NCBI GenBank assembly: GCA_016702335.1
Contig: JADJEF010000020.1
Location: forward strand, 1,864,513 to 1,928,512
Length of the DNA: 64,000 nucleotides
Origin: Rhodocyclaceae bacterium
GTDB lineage: Bacteria; Pseudomonadota; Gammaproteobacteria; Burkholderiales; Rhodocyclaceae
Direction: 5' to 3'
Below the pieces are notes generated by a model, which was not told the origin of the DNA, made no database searches, and saw only the letters and a program-made list of their open reading frames with translations. This document shows, piece by piece, positions 33,209 to 41,800 of the stretch. The position numbers were made by a program, and so were the translations under genes. Position 1 is the stretch's first letter, and each line of letters opens with the position of its first letter.

Positions 33209-33912
33209 GGGGACTCCTGACGGTTGAAATAGGACTCGGCATCCCTAAGCCCGCTGTGCGAGCCAATTTCGTAAAAACGCTGGTGCACCTCAAACCCGGC
33301 AAGCTGCCCGGCGACTGAAAGACGCTGATACAGGTCGGCGAGGTCAAATGCCTGATTTTCTGGATAGGGCTCCAGTGTTGAAGCGGACAGCACGCCCAGC
33401 CCGTAGTCTATGTGTGCCATCTGTTCCTTTGGCTCGCGCTTGTTGTATTCGACCAGCCGACCGTCACGAAACAGCACGTTGCTCTTGTCCCATTGGTTGC
33501 TATTGGCCATGATCGTCATCAAGGCGGGTTGCCCGCTGGCCATGAAGCAGGCCTCGACCCGGGCATATTCGATTGGTAGATACGAGTCGCCATAGAGTAC
33601 AAAAAAGCTGGAACCTAGCGCCGGCAGTGCCTTGCGCAGCGCACCGCCGGTGCCGGCCAGGCGCTCGCCGTCATACGAGTAGCTCACCCGCAGGCCCCAG
33701 GCCGTGCCGTCGCCGACCACGTCATGGATCATCTCGCCAAGGTGCCCGACACAAAGGACGACACGCTCAAGCTGCTGGGTGCGCAAATACTCCAGTTGAC
33801 GGACGACAAAGGGCTTCCCCGCCACGTCGACCAGCGACTTGGGGATGGTTTCCGTGATTGGTCGTAGCCGGGTAGCGAGCCCGCCTGCCAGTATGGCGAC
33901 GGGTAAGGTCAT
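33205..33912 (-). CDS. hddC: heptose-1-phosphate guanylyltransferase HddC-like
   Basis: A 235-residue nucleotidyltransferase. The start is VAILAGGLATRLRPITETIPKSLVDVAGKPFVVRQLEYL, followed by VVLCVGHLGEMIHDVVGDG and FFVLYGDSYLPI with a metal-binding Asp. Sequence alone shows only an NTP-transferase. The substrate (D-glycero-D-manno-heptose-1-P with GTP) is inferred from its place between gmhA and the HddA-type kinase. It overlaps both by 4 bp. Confidence 0.85.
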   Translation of the reverse strand: MTLPVAILAGGLATRLRPITETIPKSLVDVAGKPFVVRQLEYLRTQQLERVVLCVGHLGEMIHDVVGDGTAWGLRVSYSYDGERLAGTGGALRKALPALGSSFFVLYGDSYLPIEYARVEACFMASGQPALMTIMANSNQWDKSNVLFRDGRLVEYNKREPKEQMAHIDYGLGVLSASTLEPYPENQAFDLADLYQRLSVAGQLAGFEVHQRFYEIGSHSGLRDAESYFNRQESP

Positions 33913-34892
33913 GAGGTCATTACGACCTTGGTGCCCTCATAGTCAAACTTGAACCGCACCTCCTCTAACCCGGCCTTGGCCATCGCGTGACGAAGGGCAC
34001 TGCGGTCCTGTGCCAGAAACATTAAAAAGCCACCACCGCCCGCACCGACCAGCTTGCCGCCGATGGCTCCATTTTTCATGCCGAGATCGTACCATTGGTC
34101 GATCTCGGGATTGCTCATGCCGCCCGAGCGACGCTTCTTGTGCTCCCAGTGTTCGTGCATCAGCTCGCCAAACAGGCGCGTGTCGCCGGCCACCAGGGCT
34201 TTCTGGCTGCGATAGCCAAGCTCCTTGACATAGTGCAGATTGTTGATCATCTCGGCATCGTTGCGTTGGGAGCGCACTTGCTGATCCTTGAGAATGCCGC
34301 TGGCACTCCGAGAGAAGCCGGTAAAGAAGAGCAGCAGGTTGTCTTCAAGCTCAAACTGGGTGTCCATTCCGATCGCCAGCGGGGCGCAGCTAACCCTATC
34401 GTCGCGATGAAAGGTAAAGCAGGTGACGCCGCCCACGGCAGCAGTGTACTGATCCTGCTTGCCGATTGGCTCACCCAGGCGGTCGATCTCGATATGACAA
34501 GCGAGCTCGGCCAACTCTTCCTGATGCAGATGGCGCTTTCTGTGGGTATGGAGCGCTTTGAGCAAAGCCGTGGTAAAGCTGCCAGACGATCCCAGTCCAG
34601 TGCCTGCCGGAATGTCCGCCAGCGTGGTGATCTCGACCTGCGGCGTCTTGAACCCGAGCATTTGCAGAGCTTCGCGAATGATCGGGTGCTTCACCTCCGG
34701 GATGAGCGCAACCTGCTCCAGTTGCGAGTACTTGAGGTAAATGCCCTCGGTAAAGGGGCGCATGACCGTGACATATACGTACTTGTCGATCGCGGCTGAC
34801 ACCAGAAAACCTTCGTGCTCCCGGTAATACGAGGGCAGATCGGTACCGCCGCCTCCCAGGGTAATGCGCAGCGGGCTACGTGCGATGATCAT
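33909..34892 (-). CDS. hddA: D-glycero-D-manno-heptose-7-phosphate kinase HddA-like
   Basis: A 327-residue GHMP kinase. RSPLRITLGGGGTDLPSYYREHEGFLVSAAIDKYVYV is the HddA-type N-terminus. The GHMP motif 2 is PAGTGLGSSGSFTTALLKAL, and the C-terminal GAGGGGFLMFLA is motif 3. It would make the 1,7-bisphosphate that GmhB trims. The related fucokinase-like enzymes cannot be fully excluded, but the gene neighbourhood (gmhA, gmhB, hddC) decides. It overlaps the oxidoreductase gene upstream by 17 bp. Confidence 0.92.
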   Translation of the reverse strand: MIIARSPLRITLGGGGTDLPSYYREHEGFLVSAAIDKYVYVTVMRPFTEGIYLKYSQLEQVALIPEVKHPIIREALQMLGFKTPQVEITTLADIPAGTGLGSSGSFTTALLKALHTHRKRHLHQEELAELACHIEIDRLGEPIGKQDQYTAAVGGVTCFTFHRDDRVSCAPLAIGMDTQFELEDNLLLFFTGFSRSASGILKDQQVRSQRNDAEMINNLHYVKELGYRSQKALVAGDTRLFGELMHEHWEHKKRRSGGMSNPEIDQWYDLGMKNGAIGGKLVGAGGGGFLMFLAQDRSALRHAMAKAGLEEVRFKFDYEGTKVVMTS

Positions 34893-35886
34893 GGCCAGAT
34901 TCCTGGTAAATCGTCTCGATGATGTGCAGGGCGGCCTGTGCGTCGTTCAGGCCGGAGGTCGGGTGTCGGTCGAGGCGAATGTCGTCAAAAAATTCCTGTA
35001 GCTCGACGGCCCATGAATCATCCGCCATGGGGTACTCCCAGGTCGTTGTCTCGGGTGGGCCCATTTCAGGAAGCATGCGATACCAGGTGATCTTTTCGAC
35101 CCCGTAGCTGCCCCCCAGGCCGCTGATGTCCAGCTTTCCGTCTCGGCCGTAAATTTCCATAGAAAAGAGGTTTTTCCACTCGGTGCACGAAGCATGCAGG
35201 AACGCCACCTGATGCTGTGCTGTTTTCAGCAGCATGAAGCCATTGTCGTCAACGGGCATGTCCCAGTAGTAGGTGTGAGCATAACCCGTGATGTCCACGA
35301 AGTCGCCTAGGAACCAGCGGGCAAGATCGATGAGGTGCGGCCCCTGGTCAATGAGTTCACCACCGCCGGAAAGTGCCGGGTTTGCGCGCCATTCGCGGTC
35401 GTATCCGGGGCGACCGCCATGTCCATAGCGAGCCCGAATGAACATCAGCGGGCCGAGGGCACCGCTGTCGATCAAGGCTCTGGCCTTGCGCAAGGCGCGG
35501 TGGTAGCGGTGATTGAAACCGACATGCACCTTGCCGCCGAAACGCTGTTGAGCATCGATCACCGGCTGCAGTTCGGCGGCTGTGCGGGCGGCCGGCTTTT
35601 CGACCAGCACATGCTTGCCCGCCGACAGTGCGGCATGCGTGATGTCGGCCAGGGAGTCATGTAAGGTCGCGACAACCACCACATCAATGGAGTGCAAAGT
35701 CAGCAATGCCCGCCAATCAGCCAATGCGACTACGTTGTCCGAGCTGCTCGCCAGTGCGACAGCACGCGAGTGCTGAATGTCCGCGCAGGCGACCAGGCGT
35801 GCCTGCGCTCCCAGTGCATTGGCGCGCTTTGCGCCAATGAGTCCGCAGCCGATTATTCCGACTCCGAAAACAGGAGGTGTATTCAC
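34876..35886 (-). CDS. Gfo/Idh/MocA-family sugar oxidoreductase
   Basis: A 336-residue NAD(P)-dependent enzyme. The Rossmann motif is VGIIGCGLIGAKRANAL, the catalytic EKP lies in VLVEKPAARTAAEL, and the C-terminal domain includes HLIDLARWFLGDF, whose HxxD is the usual substrate-binding pair. It sits between the heptose kinase and an SDR, with overlaps on both sides. It probably oxidises or reduces a nucleotide-activated heptose or related sugar, but the substrate cannot be read from sequence. Confidence 0.85.
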   Translation of the reverse strand: MNTPPVFGVGIIGCGLIGAKRANALGAQARLVACADIQHSRAVALASSSDNVVALADWRALLTLHSIDVVVVATLHDSLADITHAALSAGKHVLVEKPAARTAAELQPVIDAQQRFGGKVHVGFNHRYHRALRKARALIDSGALGPLMFIRARYGHGGRPGYDREWRANPALSGGGELIDQGPHLIDLARWFLGDFVDITGYAHTYYWDMPVDDNGFMLLKTAQHQVAFLHASCTEWKNLFSMEIYGRDGKLDISGLGGSYGVEKITWYRMLPEMGPPETTTWEYPMADDSWAVELQEFFDDIRLDRHPTSGLNDAQAALHIIETIYQESGHDHRT

Positions 35887-36758
35887 TTATCACCCCAGCT
35901 AATTCCACGATCCCGACCGGTGATGCGCCTCAGCGTGTAGGCATCGCTGCCGCAAAGTTCATCCAGGTGTTCCGGCCAGCATTCCCAGTTGTCCCATAGT
36001 GCGCTGATGAGCTTGCCGGTGATGCCGTCACTGGCCGGGCTGGCCAAAAACACCGCCAACTCTGCTGCTCTGGAAAGCGGTGCACCACCCTCAGACTTTT
36101 GCTTGAGCGAGCGTTCGTAAAAGACTTGCCCAACTTTGTCGGGGCCGGCGTCCAGAACTTCGTCAAGCATCCGTGTATTCAGGGCGCCGGGGGCAATCGC
36201 ATTAACATCAATGCCCGTGCCACGCAATTCTTCTGCAAGCGTTTCCGCGAAGCGGATGACGGCTGCCTTTGATACGGCATAGGCACTGATACCCGGCAAG
36301 GGGGCGGTGGCACCCCCTCCCGAGAGTTGGATAATCTTGCCGTAAGCTTGGGTTTTAAAGTGGGCTACCAGCGCGCGACAAGTTAGCACGGAGCCGTTCA
36401 GGTTGATCTCGATGGTGTGCATCCATTCTGACCAATCCAGGCTCTCGACGGGCCCCTTGGGGCCATATATTCCGGCGTTGTTGACCAGAACATGACAGCC
36501 GCCGAGATCGCTCAGCGTGCGCTCCGCCACGCGATTTACATCGTCGGCACACGCCACGTCAGCACATTCCATGAGCACTTTCTGATGGGGGGCAGACAGC
36601 GCCAGGACTTCCTCGTATGCTTGGCACATAGTGGTTTTGGTTCGTGCGCAAAGCATGACATCGGCACCGGCCCGGACGTAGTGGCGGGCAATTTCAAGGC
36701 CCAAGCCCTGGTTGGCACCTGTGATCAGGGCTTTCTTTCCGGCCAACGTGACAGCCAT
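35883..36758 (-). CDS. short-chain dehydrogenase/reductase
   Basis: A 291-residue classical SDR. The cofactor motif is TGANQGLGLEIARHYV, followed by NNAGIYGP, the catalytic Ser near IIQLSGGG and YAVSK in GISAYAVSKAAVIRF. The ATG at 36758 gives an ATGA overlap with the upstream dehydrogenase, so the frame running back to 36959 is a read-through artefact. The substrate is unknown; the context suggests a sugar or sugar-nucleotide ketone. It ends 4 bp into the Gfo/Idh gene. Confidence 0.88.
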   Translation of the reverse strand: MAVTLAGKKALITGANQGLGLEIARHYVRAGADVMLCARTKTTMCQAYEEVLALSAPHQKVLMECADVACADDVNRVAERTLSDLGGCHVLVNNAGIYGPKGPVESLDWSEWMHTIEINLNGSVLTCRALVAHFKTQAYGKIIQLSGGGATAPLPGISAYAVSKAAVIRFAETLAEELRGTGIDVNAIAPGALNTRMLDEVLDAGPDKVGQVFYERSLKQKSEGGAPLSRAAELAVFLASPASDGITGKLISALWDNWECWPEHLDELCGSDAYTLRRITGRDRGISWGDK

Positions 36759-38074
36759 CAGCGGATCTGCCTGCTTAAAGAAGTGCCGACAGCGACATAA
36801 GGGTAGGCGCTGTTCCCAAGCTGGGCATAAAGGTGACGGTTGGCATCGATGATGAGCATGGGCGGGGTGCCTTCGACGGCAGGAGTTGGCAGTTGCATTG
36901 CGCAGTCGCGGAATTCGGGCCATTCGGTACCGATAATGAGCGCATCTGCGTTGCGGCACGCCGATAGTGCCGAGTCACATTGCGCTACCTTGCCCTCCCA
37001 CGAGGGCGGCAAGGCCTTGACCACTGGGTCGAAGACACGCACACGAGCCTCTTGCTGAATGAGCCAGTTGCAGTATTCGACAGCCAGTGATCGCCTGAGG
37101 GTGTCAGTGCCTGGCTTGTAGGTCAAACCCCATACCGCAATGGTTTTTCCCGAGATGGTGCCTAACAATTGTGACAGCTTGCGATATACCCAGCCCTTAT
37201 GGGCCGTATTGCTAGCCTTGACCGAGGCCATTAGGGGTATGTCCAAGTGGTACCGGGTCGCCTCGTCGCACAGAAAGCCGATGTCCCGCGCAAGCGTTCC
37301 CCCAGCAAATGCTCCACCTGGTGAGAGGTACGCTTTGGGGCCGATACGCGATTCTGTCTTCAGTCCGCGTTCGACCTCTTTGGCGTCGGCACCAGTGAGC
37401 TCGCACAAAGCCGCTATCTCATTGGCAAATGTGACCGAGGTTGCCAAAAAAGCATTAATGGCATGCTTGGTCATCTCGGCTGACTCGATGGACATCCATT
37501 CAATACGATCGGTCAAAGGTGTGAACAACTGCTGCAATTTTTCGCGAGCCTGCTCGCTGCGCACACCAATTACTACCCTGTCCGGATGCATGAAAACGTC
37601 GATGCTTTTGCCAAGGCGAAGATTTTCCGGGGAGCAGGCAAATTCGATTTCTCTATGCGGTAATGTTTGTCGGGCGAACGCTTCGAGGCGACTGATAGTT
37701 CCGATCGGAAGTTGTGATGACACAAGTACCGTGGCCTGCGCCTGCAGATGCATCAGGGCTTCCTGTACTTTTGTCTCAACCCAACTGACATCGGCCTGGT
37801 CGTCGTCGTTGACTGGCGTATCGAAACACACCCAAAGCACATCGGCTGTGGCAAGAGCGTCTGCAGGAATGCTCGTAAACGCAAGCTGACCGGTTTGAAT
37901 GCTTTTCTGCAATAGCGCGTCTAACCCAGGTTCATAGAGTGGCGCGCGTCCCTCAGCAAGGCACGCCAGTGCCGTTTCGTCGGAATCAAGGCCGATGACT
38001 TGGTGACCGGCCTGCGCGCTACAGGCGGCGGTGACCGAGCCCAGATGCCATAAGCCAAGAACACAGATTTTCAT
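36758..38074 (-). CDS. UDP-glucose/GDP-mannose dehydrogenase-family protein lacking the catalytic Cys
   Basis: A 438-residue protein with the complete three-domain layout of nucleotide-sugar 6-dehydrogenases. It has the N-terminal NAD motif (VLGLWHLGSVTAACSAQAGHQVIGLDSD), SPENLRLGKSIDVFMHPDRVVIG in place of NPEFLREG, and the C-terminal WGLTYKPGTDTLRRS. At the active site the usual GGSCFPKD is replaced by GGTLARD (SPGGAFAGGTLARDIGF), so the Cys that forms the thioester is absent. A normal two-step oxidation to a uronic acid is then unlikely. It might stop at the aldehyde, perform another redox step, or be structural. It is coupled by ATGA overlap to the SDR and the epimerase. Confidence 0.82.
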   Translation of the reverse strand: MKICVLGLWHLGSVTAACSAQAGHQVIGLDSDETALACLAEGRAPLYEPGLDALLQKSIQTGQLAFTSIPADALATADVLWVCFDTPVNDDDQADVSWVETKVQEALMHLQAQATVLVSSQLPIGTISRLEAFARQTLPHREIEFACSPENLRLGKSIDVFMHPDRVVIGVRSEQAREKLQQLFTPLTDRIEWMSIESAEMTKHAINAFLATSVTFANEIAALCELTGADAKEVERGLKTESRIGPKAYLSPGGAFAGGTLARDIGFLCDEATRYHLDIPLMASVKASNTAHKGWVYRKLSQLLGTISGKTIAVWGLTYKPGTDTLRRSLAVEYCNWLIQQEARVRVFDPVVKALPPSWEGKVAQCDSALSACRNADALIIGTEWPEFRDCAMQLPTPAVEGTPPMLIIDANRHLYAQLGNSAYPYVAVGTSLSRQIR

Positions 38075-39030
38075 GATGCGCGCAGCTCAAATACCCACTC
38101 GTTCTGGCGCAAATAAGCCACTGTCCTAAGCACGCCTTCCTGAATTCCAAGTCTGGGTGACCATCCCAGCGCCCGAATACGTTTGGTATCGAGGAAGATG
38201 AATGGATTGTCGCCAATCCAGCCGCGGTCGCCCCCGGCATAGTCCAGCGCCGGTTGAACGCCTAGTGCATTGCAGATCCAGCCAATCGAGTCATTCACTT
38301 CGCAGTAAGTGTCGACGCCCAGGTTGAATATGTTGACCTTGTCCGGTGCCATTTCCATGGCCAGCAGCATGGCATCAATGCAATCTTGCACGTAGAGATA
38401 GGACTTGCGCTGCTTGCCATTGCCCAAGACCGGCAAGCGCAGTGGATCATCCTTCAGCTTCTTGTAAAAATCGAAGACATGCCCATGGGTATATCGCTCG
38501 CCGAGTATGGATACGAAACGAAAGATGCACGACTGAAAGCCGAAGCCCTCGCAATACGCCGCTATCAACCCTTCGCCGGCGGCTTTTGATGCGCCATAGA
38601 GCGAGGTTTGAATAGGGAAGGGGCCATTTTCGGGAGTGGGAATGACGGCAGACTCTCCGTACACGGAGCCGGTGGACGAAAAGGCGATTTTTCGAACGCC
38701 GTGGGCTCGCATCGCCTCCAGTACGTTGTATGTGGCGATGGTGTTCTGCTCGAGGTCTTTACGGGGATGTTCGGTGCCAAAGCGCACATCGGCGTTGGCG
38801 GCGAGGTGGTAAACCACCGTACACCCCTTGATCGCTTTGCCTAGCGTTACATCGTCAAGCAGGTCGCCTTCAATGAGGCTGAAGTGGCCTGAGCTGAGGG
38901 CTCCGTCTAGAAAGCGGCGCTGTCCGGTTGAAAAGTTGTCAATACCGATAACGTCATGTCCTGCAGCAAGAAGTCGGTCGACCAGCGTGCTGCCGATAAA
39001 TCCGGCACAGCCGGTAACGAGTGTCTTCAT
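38071..39030 (-). CDS. NAD-dependent sugar-nucleotide epimerase/dehydratase
   Basis: A 319-residue extended SDR. It has the N-terminal TGCAGFIGSTLVDRLL and GIDNFSTGQRRFL. The catalytic region has FSSTGSVYGE and YGASKAAGE, followed by FRFVSILGERYTHGHVFDFYKKL. The family includes UDP-glucose 4-epimerase and related GDP/UDP sugar epimerases; the exact sugar is unknown. The start at 39030 (MKTLVTG) is chosen because the longer frame to 39102 would overlap the FkbM gene and add no Rossmann residues. Confidence 0.85.
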   Translation of the reverse strand: MKTLVTGCAGFIGSTLVDRLLAAGHDVIGIDNFSTGQRRFLDGALSSGHFSLIEGDLLDDVTLGKAIKGCTVVYHLAANADVRFGTEHPRKDLEQNTIATYNVLEAMRAHGVRKIAFSSTGSVYGESAVIPTPENGPFPIQTSLYGASKAAGEGLIAAYCEGFGFQSCIFRFVSILGERYTHGHVFDFYKKLKDDPLRLPVLGNGKQRKSYLYVQDCIDAMLLAMEMAPDKVNIFNLGVDTYCEVNDSIGWICNALGVQPALDYAGGDRGWIGDNPFIFLDTKRIRALGWSPRLGIQEGVLRTVAYLRQNEWVFELRAS

Positions 39031-39046
39031 GATGCAAATGATTGAA

Positions 39047-39847
39047 TTAACGAACGCGAGCCCATTGCAAGCCACCTTGCGGCGGACTGCTAAAAGCGAC
39101 ATGAACGTGGTGAGAGGGGTGCTGGGCGATGATTTCGTCGTGAATACGCGTTAGCTCATAGCCCAGACTGATCAGAAACGCTTCCAGTGCCGCTCGGCGC
39201 GGCAGGTGCTCGGGGTGCTGCCAGCTCTCCAGCATGATGGGAGGGAAGCGATGCTTCTGTAAGGTGGCAACGGCCCCCTTGAGGACGTCAAGCTCCATGC
39301 CCTCGACATCGAGTTTGATGAGGGCCGGAGCTTTGGGTAGGTCGATGCTATCGAGAGGCTGCACCGGGACGCGCGGCGCAGCGCTTGCCATGGTGAATCC
39401 GGGGGCATGCAGGTCGACGCCGGATGGTTGTGCGGGGTCGAGCGAAAAGGCCCCGATGTTTCCAAACTGGTCGTAATTGATGTCAGGAATTTCGGTTTCG
39501 CCGGGGTGTTCGCCCAGCGCCGTGTTGAAGGCGTAAACGCGCTGCAGGCGGTTGAGAAAGATGTTTCCGCACAGTTGGTAATAAATGATGCGCTGTGGTT
39601 CATAGGCGAAAATCAGTCCGCCATCAGGACATATTTTCTGTGCGATTGGAACGGAAAATGCGCCCAGATTGGCACCAATATCGATCACAAAAGGGCCCTC
39701 AGTACCCTTAATAAATGCTAGCGCAATATCCAGCAGCGGCTTGGCCCAGTAGCCATTCATGTAAACGGTGTACGAGATCGAATCAGGCGTCGAAAACATG
39801 AGATAGTCAGTTTCGTCCGTCCGAATCAGGTTTACGCGTGGCAGCAT
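39047..39847 (-). CDS. FkbM-family methyltransferase
   Basis: A 266-residue SAM-dependent methyltransferase. Motif I is FVIDIGANLGAFSVPIAQ. The FkbM-type acidic LIKLDVEGMELDVLKGA and the preceding VPVQPLDSIDLPKAP are diagnostic. FkbM enzymes O-methylate sugars or polyketides, and in glycan clusters they often act on glycosyl residues. It lies between the epimerase and the methyltransferase-glycosyltransferase fusion, so modification of the same glycan is likely. Confidence 0.88.
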   Translation of the reverse strand: MLPRVNLIRTDETDYLMFSTPDSISYTVYMNGYWAKPLLDIALAFIKGTEGPFVIDIGANLGAFSVPIAQKICPDGGLIFAYEPQRIIYYQLCGNIFLNRLQRVYAFNTALGEHPGETEIPDINYDQFGNIGAFSLDPAQPSGVDLHAPGFTMASAAPRVPVQPLDSIDLPKAPALIKLDVEGMELDVLKGAVATLQKHRFPPIMLESWQHPEHLPRRAALEAFLISLGYELTRIHDEIIAQHPSHHVHVAFSSPPQGGLQWARVR

Positions 39848-39848
39848 G

Positions 39849-41549
39849 TCAATGACTCAGGAATACATTGTTGAATTGCTTGATCACTGATTCGGAACTG
39901 AATCGTTCCGAATACATGTCCCACGACCGATCCCTTAGGTGATCTTTAGTGATGCCCATCAGGTAGGTCCAGAGATCCTGAGGGTTGTTGTAGATCATAG
40001 CCTTACTTCCAAGAATCTCAATGTGGGCCTTGTCATGCGAATGCGGATCACCCAATCCTGACCAGGTCAGCACCGGCTTGTTGGCAACGGAAAACTCACC
40101 AACCGCAAGCCCAAACGTTTCGCCGCCATGGCGAGCGTGCAGCATGATGTCGCACGCATGGATGAAATTGAACTTCTCCTGCTCTGTCTCGACCCAGGGT
40201 AAGAAAATCGCCCTTTCGTGCTGGAAGAATTGATCTGTCGATAGAAACAGAAAATACAAATCTGGCCGCTTCTCCAGCGCCAGCTTGACAACTTGCTTCA
40301 CGAAATCGACATTGAACGTCATTGAGCCACCGCAGCGACCTACGACCAGCGCATGATCGGGTATGTTGAACTTCTTCCGCCAGTTTTCGGTGGGGGGAAA
40401 GTTCTTGATGATGTGGGGGACGTATAGCGACTGACCGAATCGTCTTGCAAGAAACTCCGACACACCCGCGTAGATGGTTCCGTGCGGTTCGTTCATTAAG
40501 AAAACACAGTGAACGCCGGTGGGGCAGTTGTCGGGCGTCTTGCCATCGTTCTGGCCTGACTTAACCATATAGAGAAAATCAAGCTTTTCCTTGGCGGCTA
40601 TTGTCGCCAAATTGCTCCTGACTGCCTCGGGCTGGGATGATTCATACAAGATTGTTTTGAATCGCTTTTGTATGGCAGGGAGCCCTTCATTGGCTTGGTG
40701 CTTGGTCGTGATGAATATCGGCTCGTGTCCAAGGATGTCTGCCATGGCAGTTCCATAGTCGAGAGGCACTTTTCCGGTACCCCGACCGTCAAACTGCTCG
40801 CTGTGTATGCCTATGCGCAGTCGCCTAGAGGAAGCCATCGCGGTTGGCGGGGGCGTTGTGATAATTGTCGGCAGGGACATTTCTTTGAGAACCCCTGATG
40901 TTATCAGGTGATTTCTGGCAAAGAGAATATCGAGCTGCAGTAGTTGGTTTTTCCAATAGTGAAGCTCATAGATGTCAAACATTCCAAAGCCAATACTGCG
41001 CATGTAACTGATTACCGCATCAGCTAATGGTGCCCCATGATTGGCATTCACAAGGGATACTTCAGCAAGGACATAGTCGACGGGATGCTCTCTTAAGATT
41101 GCCGAGCAACCCTCTAAAACATCAATCTCAGCGCCCTGAACATCAAGCTTGATGAAATTTATTTTCTCCAAGCTGCGCTCTTTCACGATCTGATCCAAGC
41201 GCTTCATGGGAATTTTTTTTACCAGCGATCCATCGTCATAAATTGGCGTGTTCTCCTTAAATATCGATGCACCAGTACTCCAGAGCGGGTCGGGTTGGGT
41301 ATAAAAATCTACGACCCCCTGCAGTTTTCCCACAACTCCCAAATGGTAGGGATAACCGGTGGCCAGTAAGTCGGATTCATGACGATCATCGGCCTCGATC
41401 ATTAGTATCTTGGCTTCAGGAAACACCGAACAGAGCATCTTGGCCCAATCGCCCTTGTGGGCGCCAACATCCAGTACGGTGGCAGCACGCCAGCCGCTTT
41501 GCTTTAGCCAGTTCAGGCGCTGAGCATGACTATTCATTTTGCTTGGCAC
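39849..41549 (-). CDS. FkbM methyltransferase fused to a GT-B glycosyltransferase
   Basis: A 566-residue two-domain protein. Residues about 20-215 are an FkbM methyltransferase (TVLDVGAHKGDWAKML, FIKLDVQGAEIDVLEG). After a Pro/Thr linker, residues about 240-560 form a GT-B-like domain (RIGIHSEQFDGRGTGKVPLDYG at its start; HACDIMLHARHGGETFGLAVGEFSVANKPVLTWSG at the donor site). One polypeptide could both transfer a sugar and methylate it, or methylate the chain end. Base composition is visibly more AT-rich than in the flagellar region, which suggests acquisition. An alternative start four codons in (ATG 41537) is possible. Confidence 0.82.
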   Translation of the reverse strand: MPSKMNSHAQRLNWLKQSGWRAATVLDVGAHKGDWAKMLCSVFPEAKILMIEADDRHESDLLATGYPYHLGVVGKLQGVVDFYTQPDPLWSTGASIFKENTPIYDDGSLVKKIPMKRLDQIVKERSLEKINFIKLDVQGAEIDVLEGCSAILREHPVDYVLAEVSLVNANHGAPLADAVISYMRSIGFGMFDIYELHYWKNQLLQLDILFARNHLITSGVLKEMSLPTIITTPPPTAMASSRRLRIGIHSEQFDGRGTGKVPLDYGTAMADILGHEPIFITTKHQANEGLPAIQKRFKTILYESSQPEAVRSNLATIAAKEKLDFLYMVKSGQNDGKTPDNCPTGVHCVFLMNEPHGTIYAGVSEFLARRFGQSLYVPHIIKNFPPTENWRKKFNIPDHALVVGRCGGSMTFNVDFVKQVVKLALEKRPDLYFLFLSTDQFFQHERAIFLPWVETEQEKFNFIHACDIMLHARHGGETFGLAVGEFSVANKPVLTWSGLGDPHSHDKAHIEILGSKAMIYNNPQDLWTYLMGITKDHLRDRSWDMYSERFSSESVIKQFNNVFLSH

Positions 41550-41723
41550 AAGTAGCGAATGATATTGACAGGCTCACGTGGTGAGCGAGAGTGGGCGTGA
41601 AACTGGGCTTCAAGCCCGGGTGGCTTCGACCGACCGCCTTCCGGACACGATCTCGAGTCGCTCGCCGCTCGTGGGTTTGGCTATCGGTTTTTGTTTCCAT
41701 CAATATCATTCGCTACTTGAGCC
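41545..41723. repeat. 24-bp inverted repeat enclosing about 131 bp
   Basis: Left arm 41545-41568 and right arm 41700-41723 match as reverse complements in 23 of 24 positions (core AGTAGCGAATGATATTGA). The enclosed DNA codes for nothing evident. The left arm overlaps the first codon of the fusion gene. The rest of the 41550-41800 gap shows no gene. Confidence 0.5.
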
Positions 41724-41800
41724 ATATAAATTAGACAACCTGCTGAATTGGCCCTTCGAGTGTCCCGCGTGACGTATGGAGTGCCATTTTTGAGCCCTAA

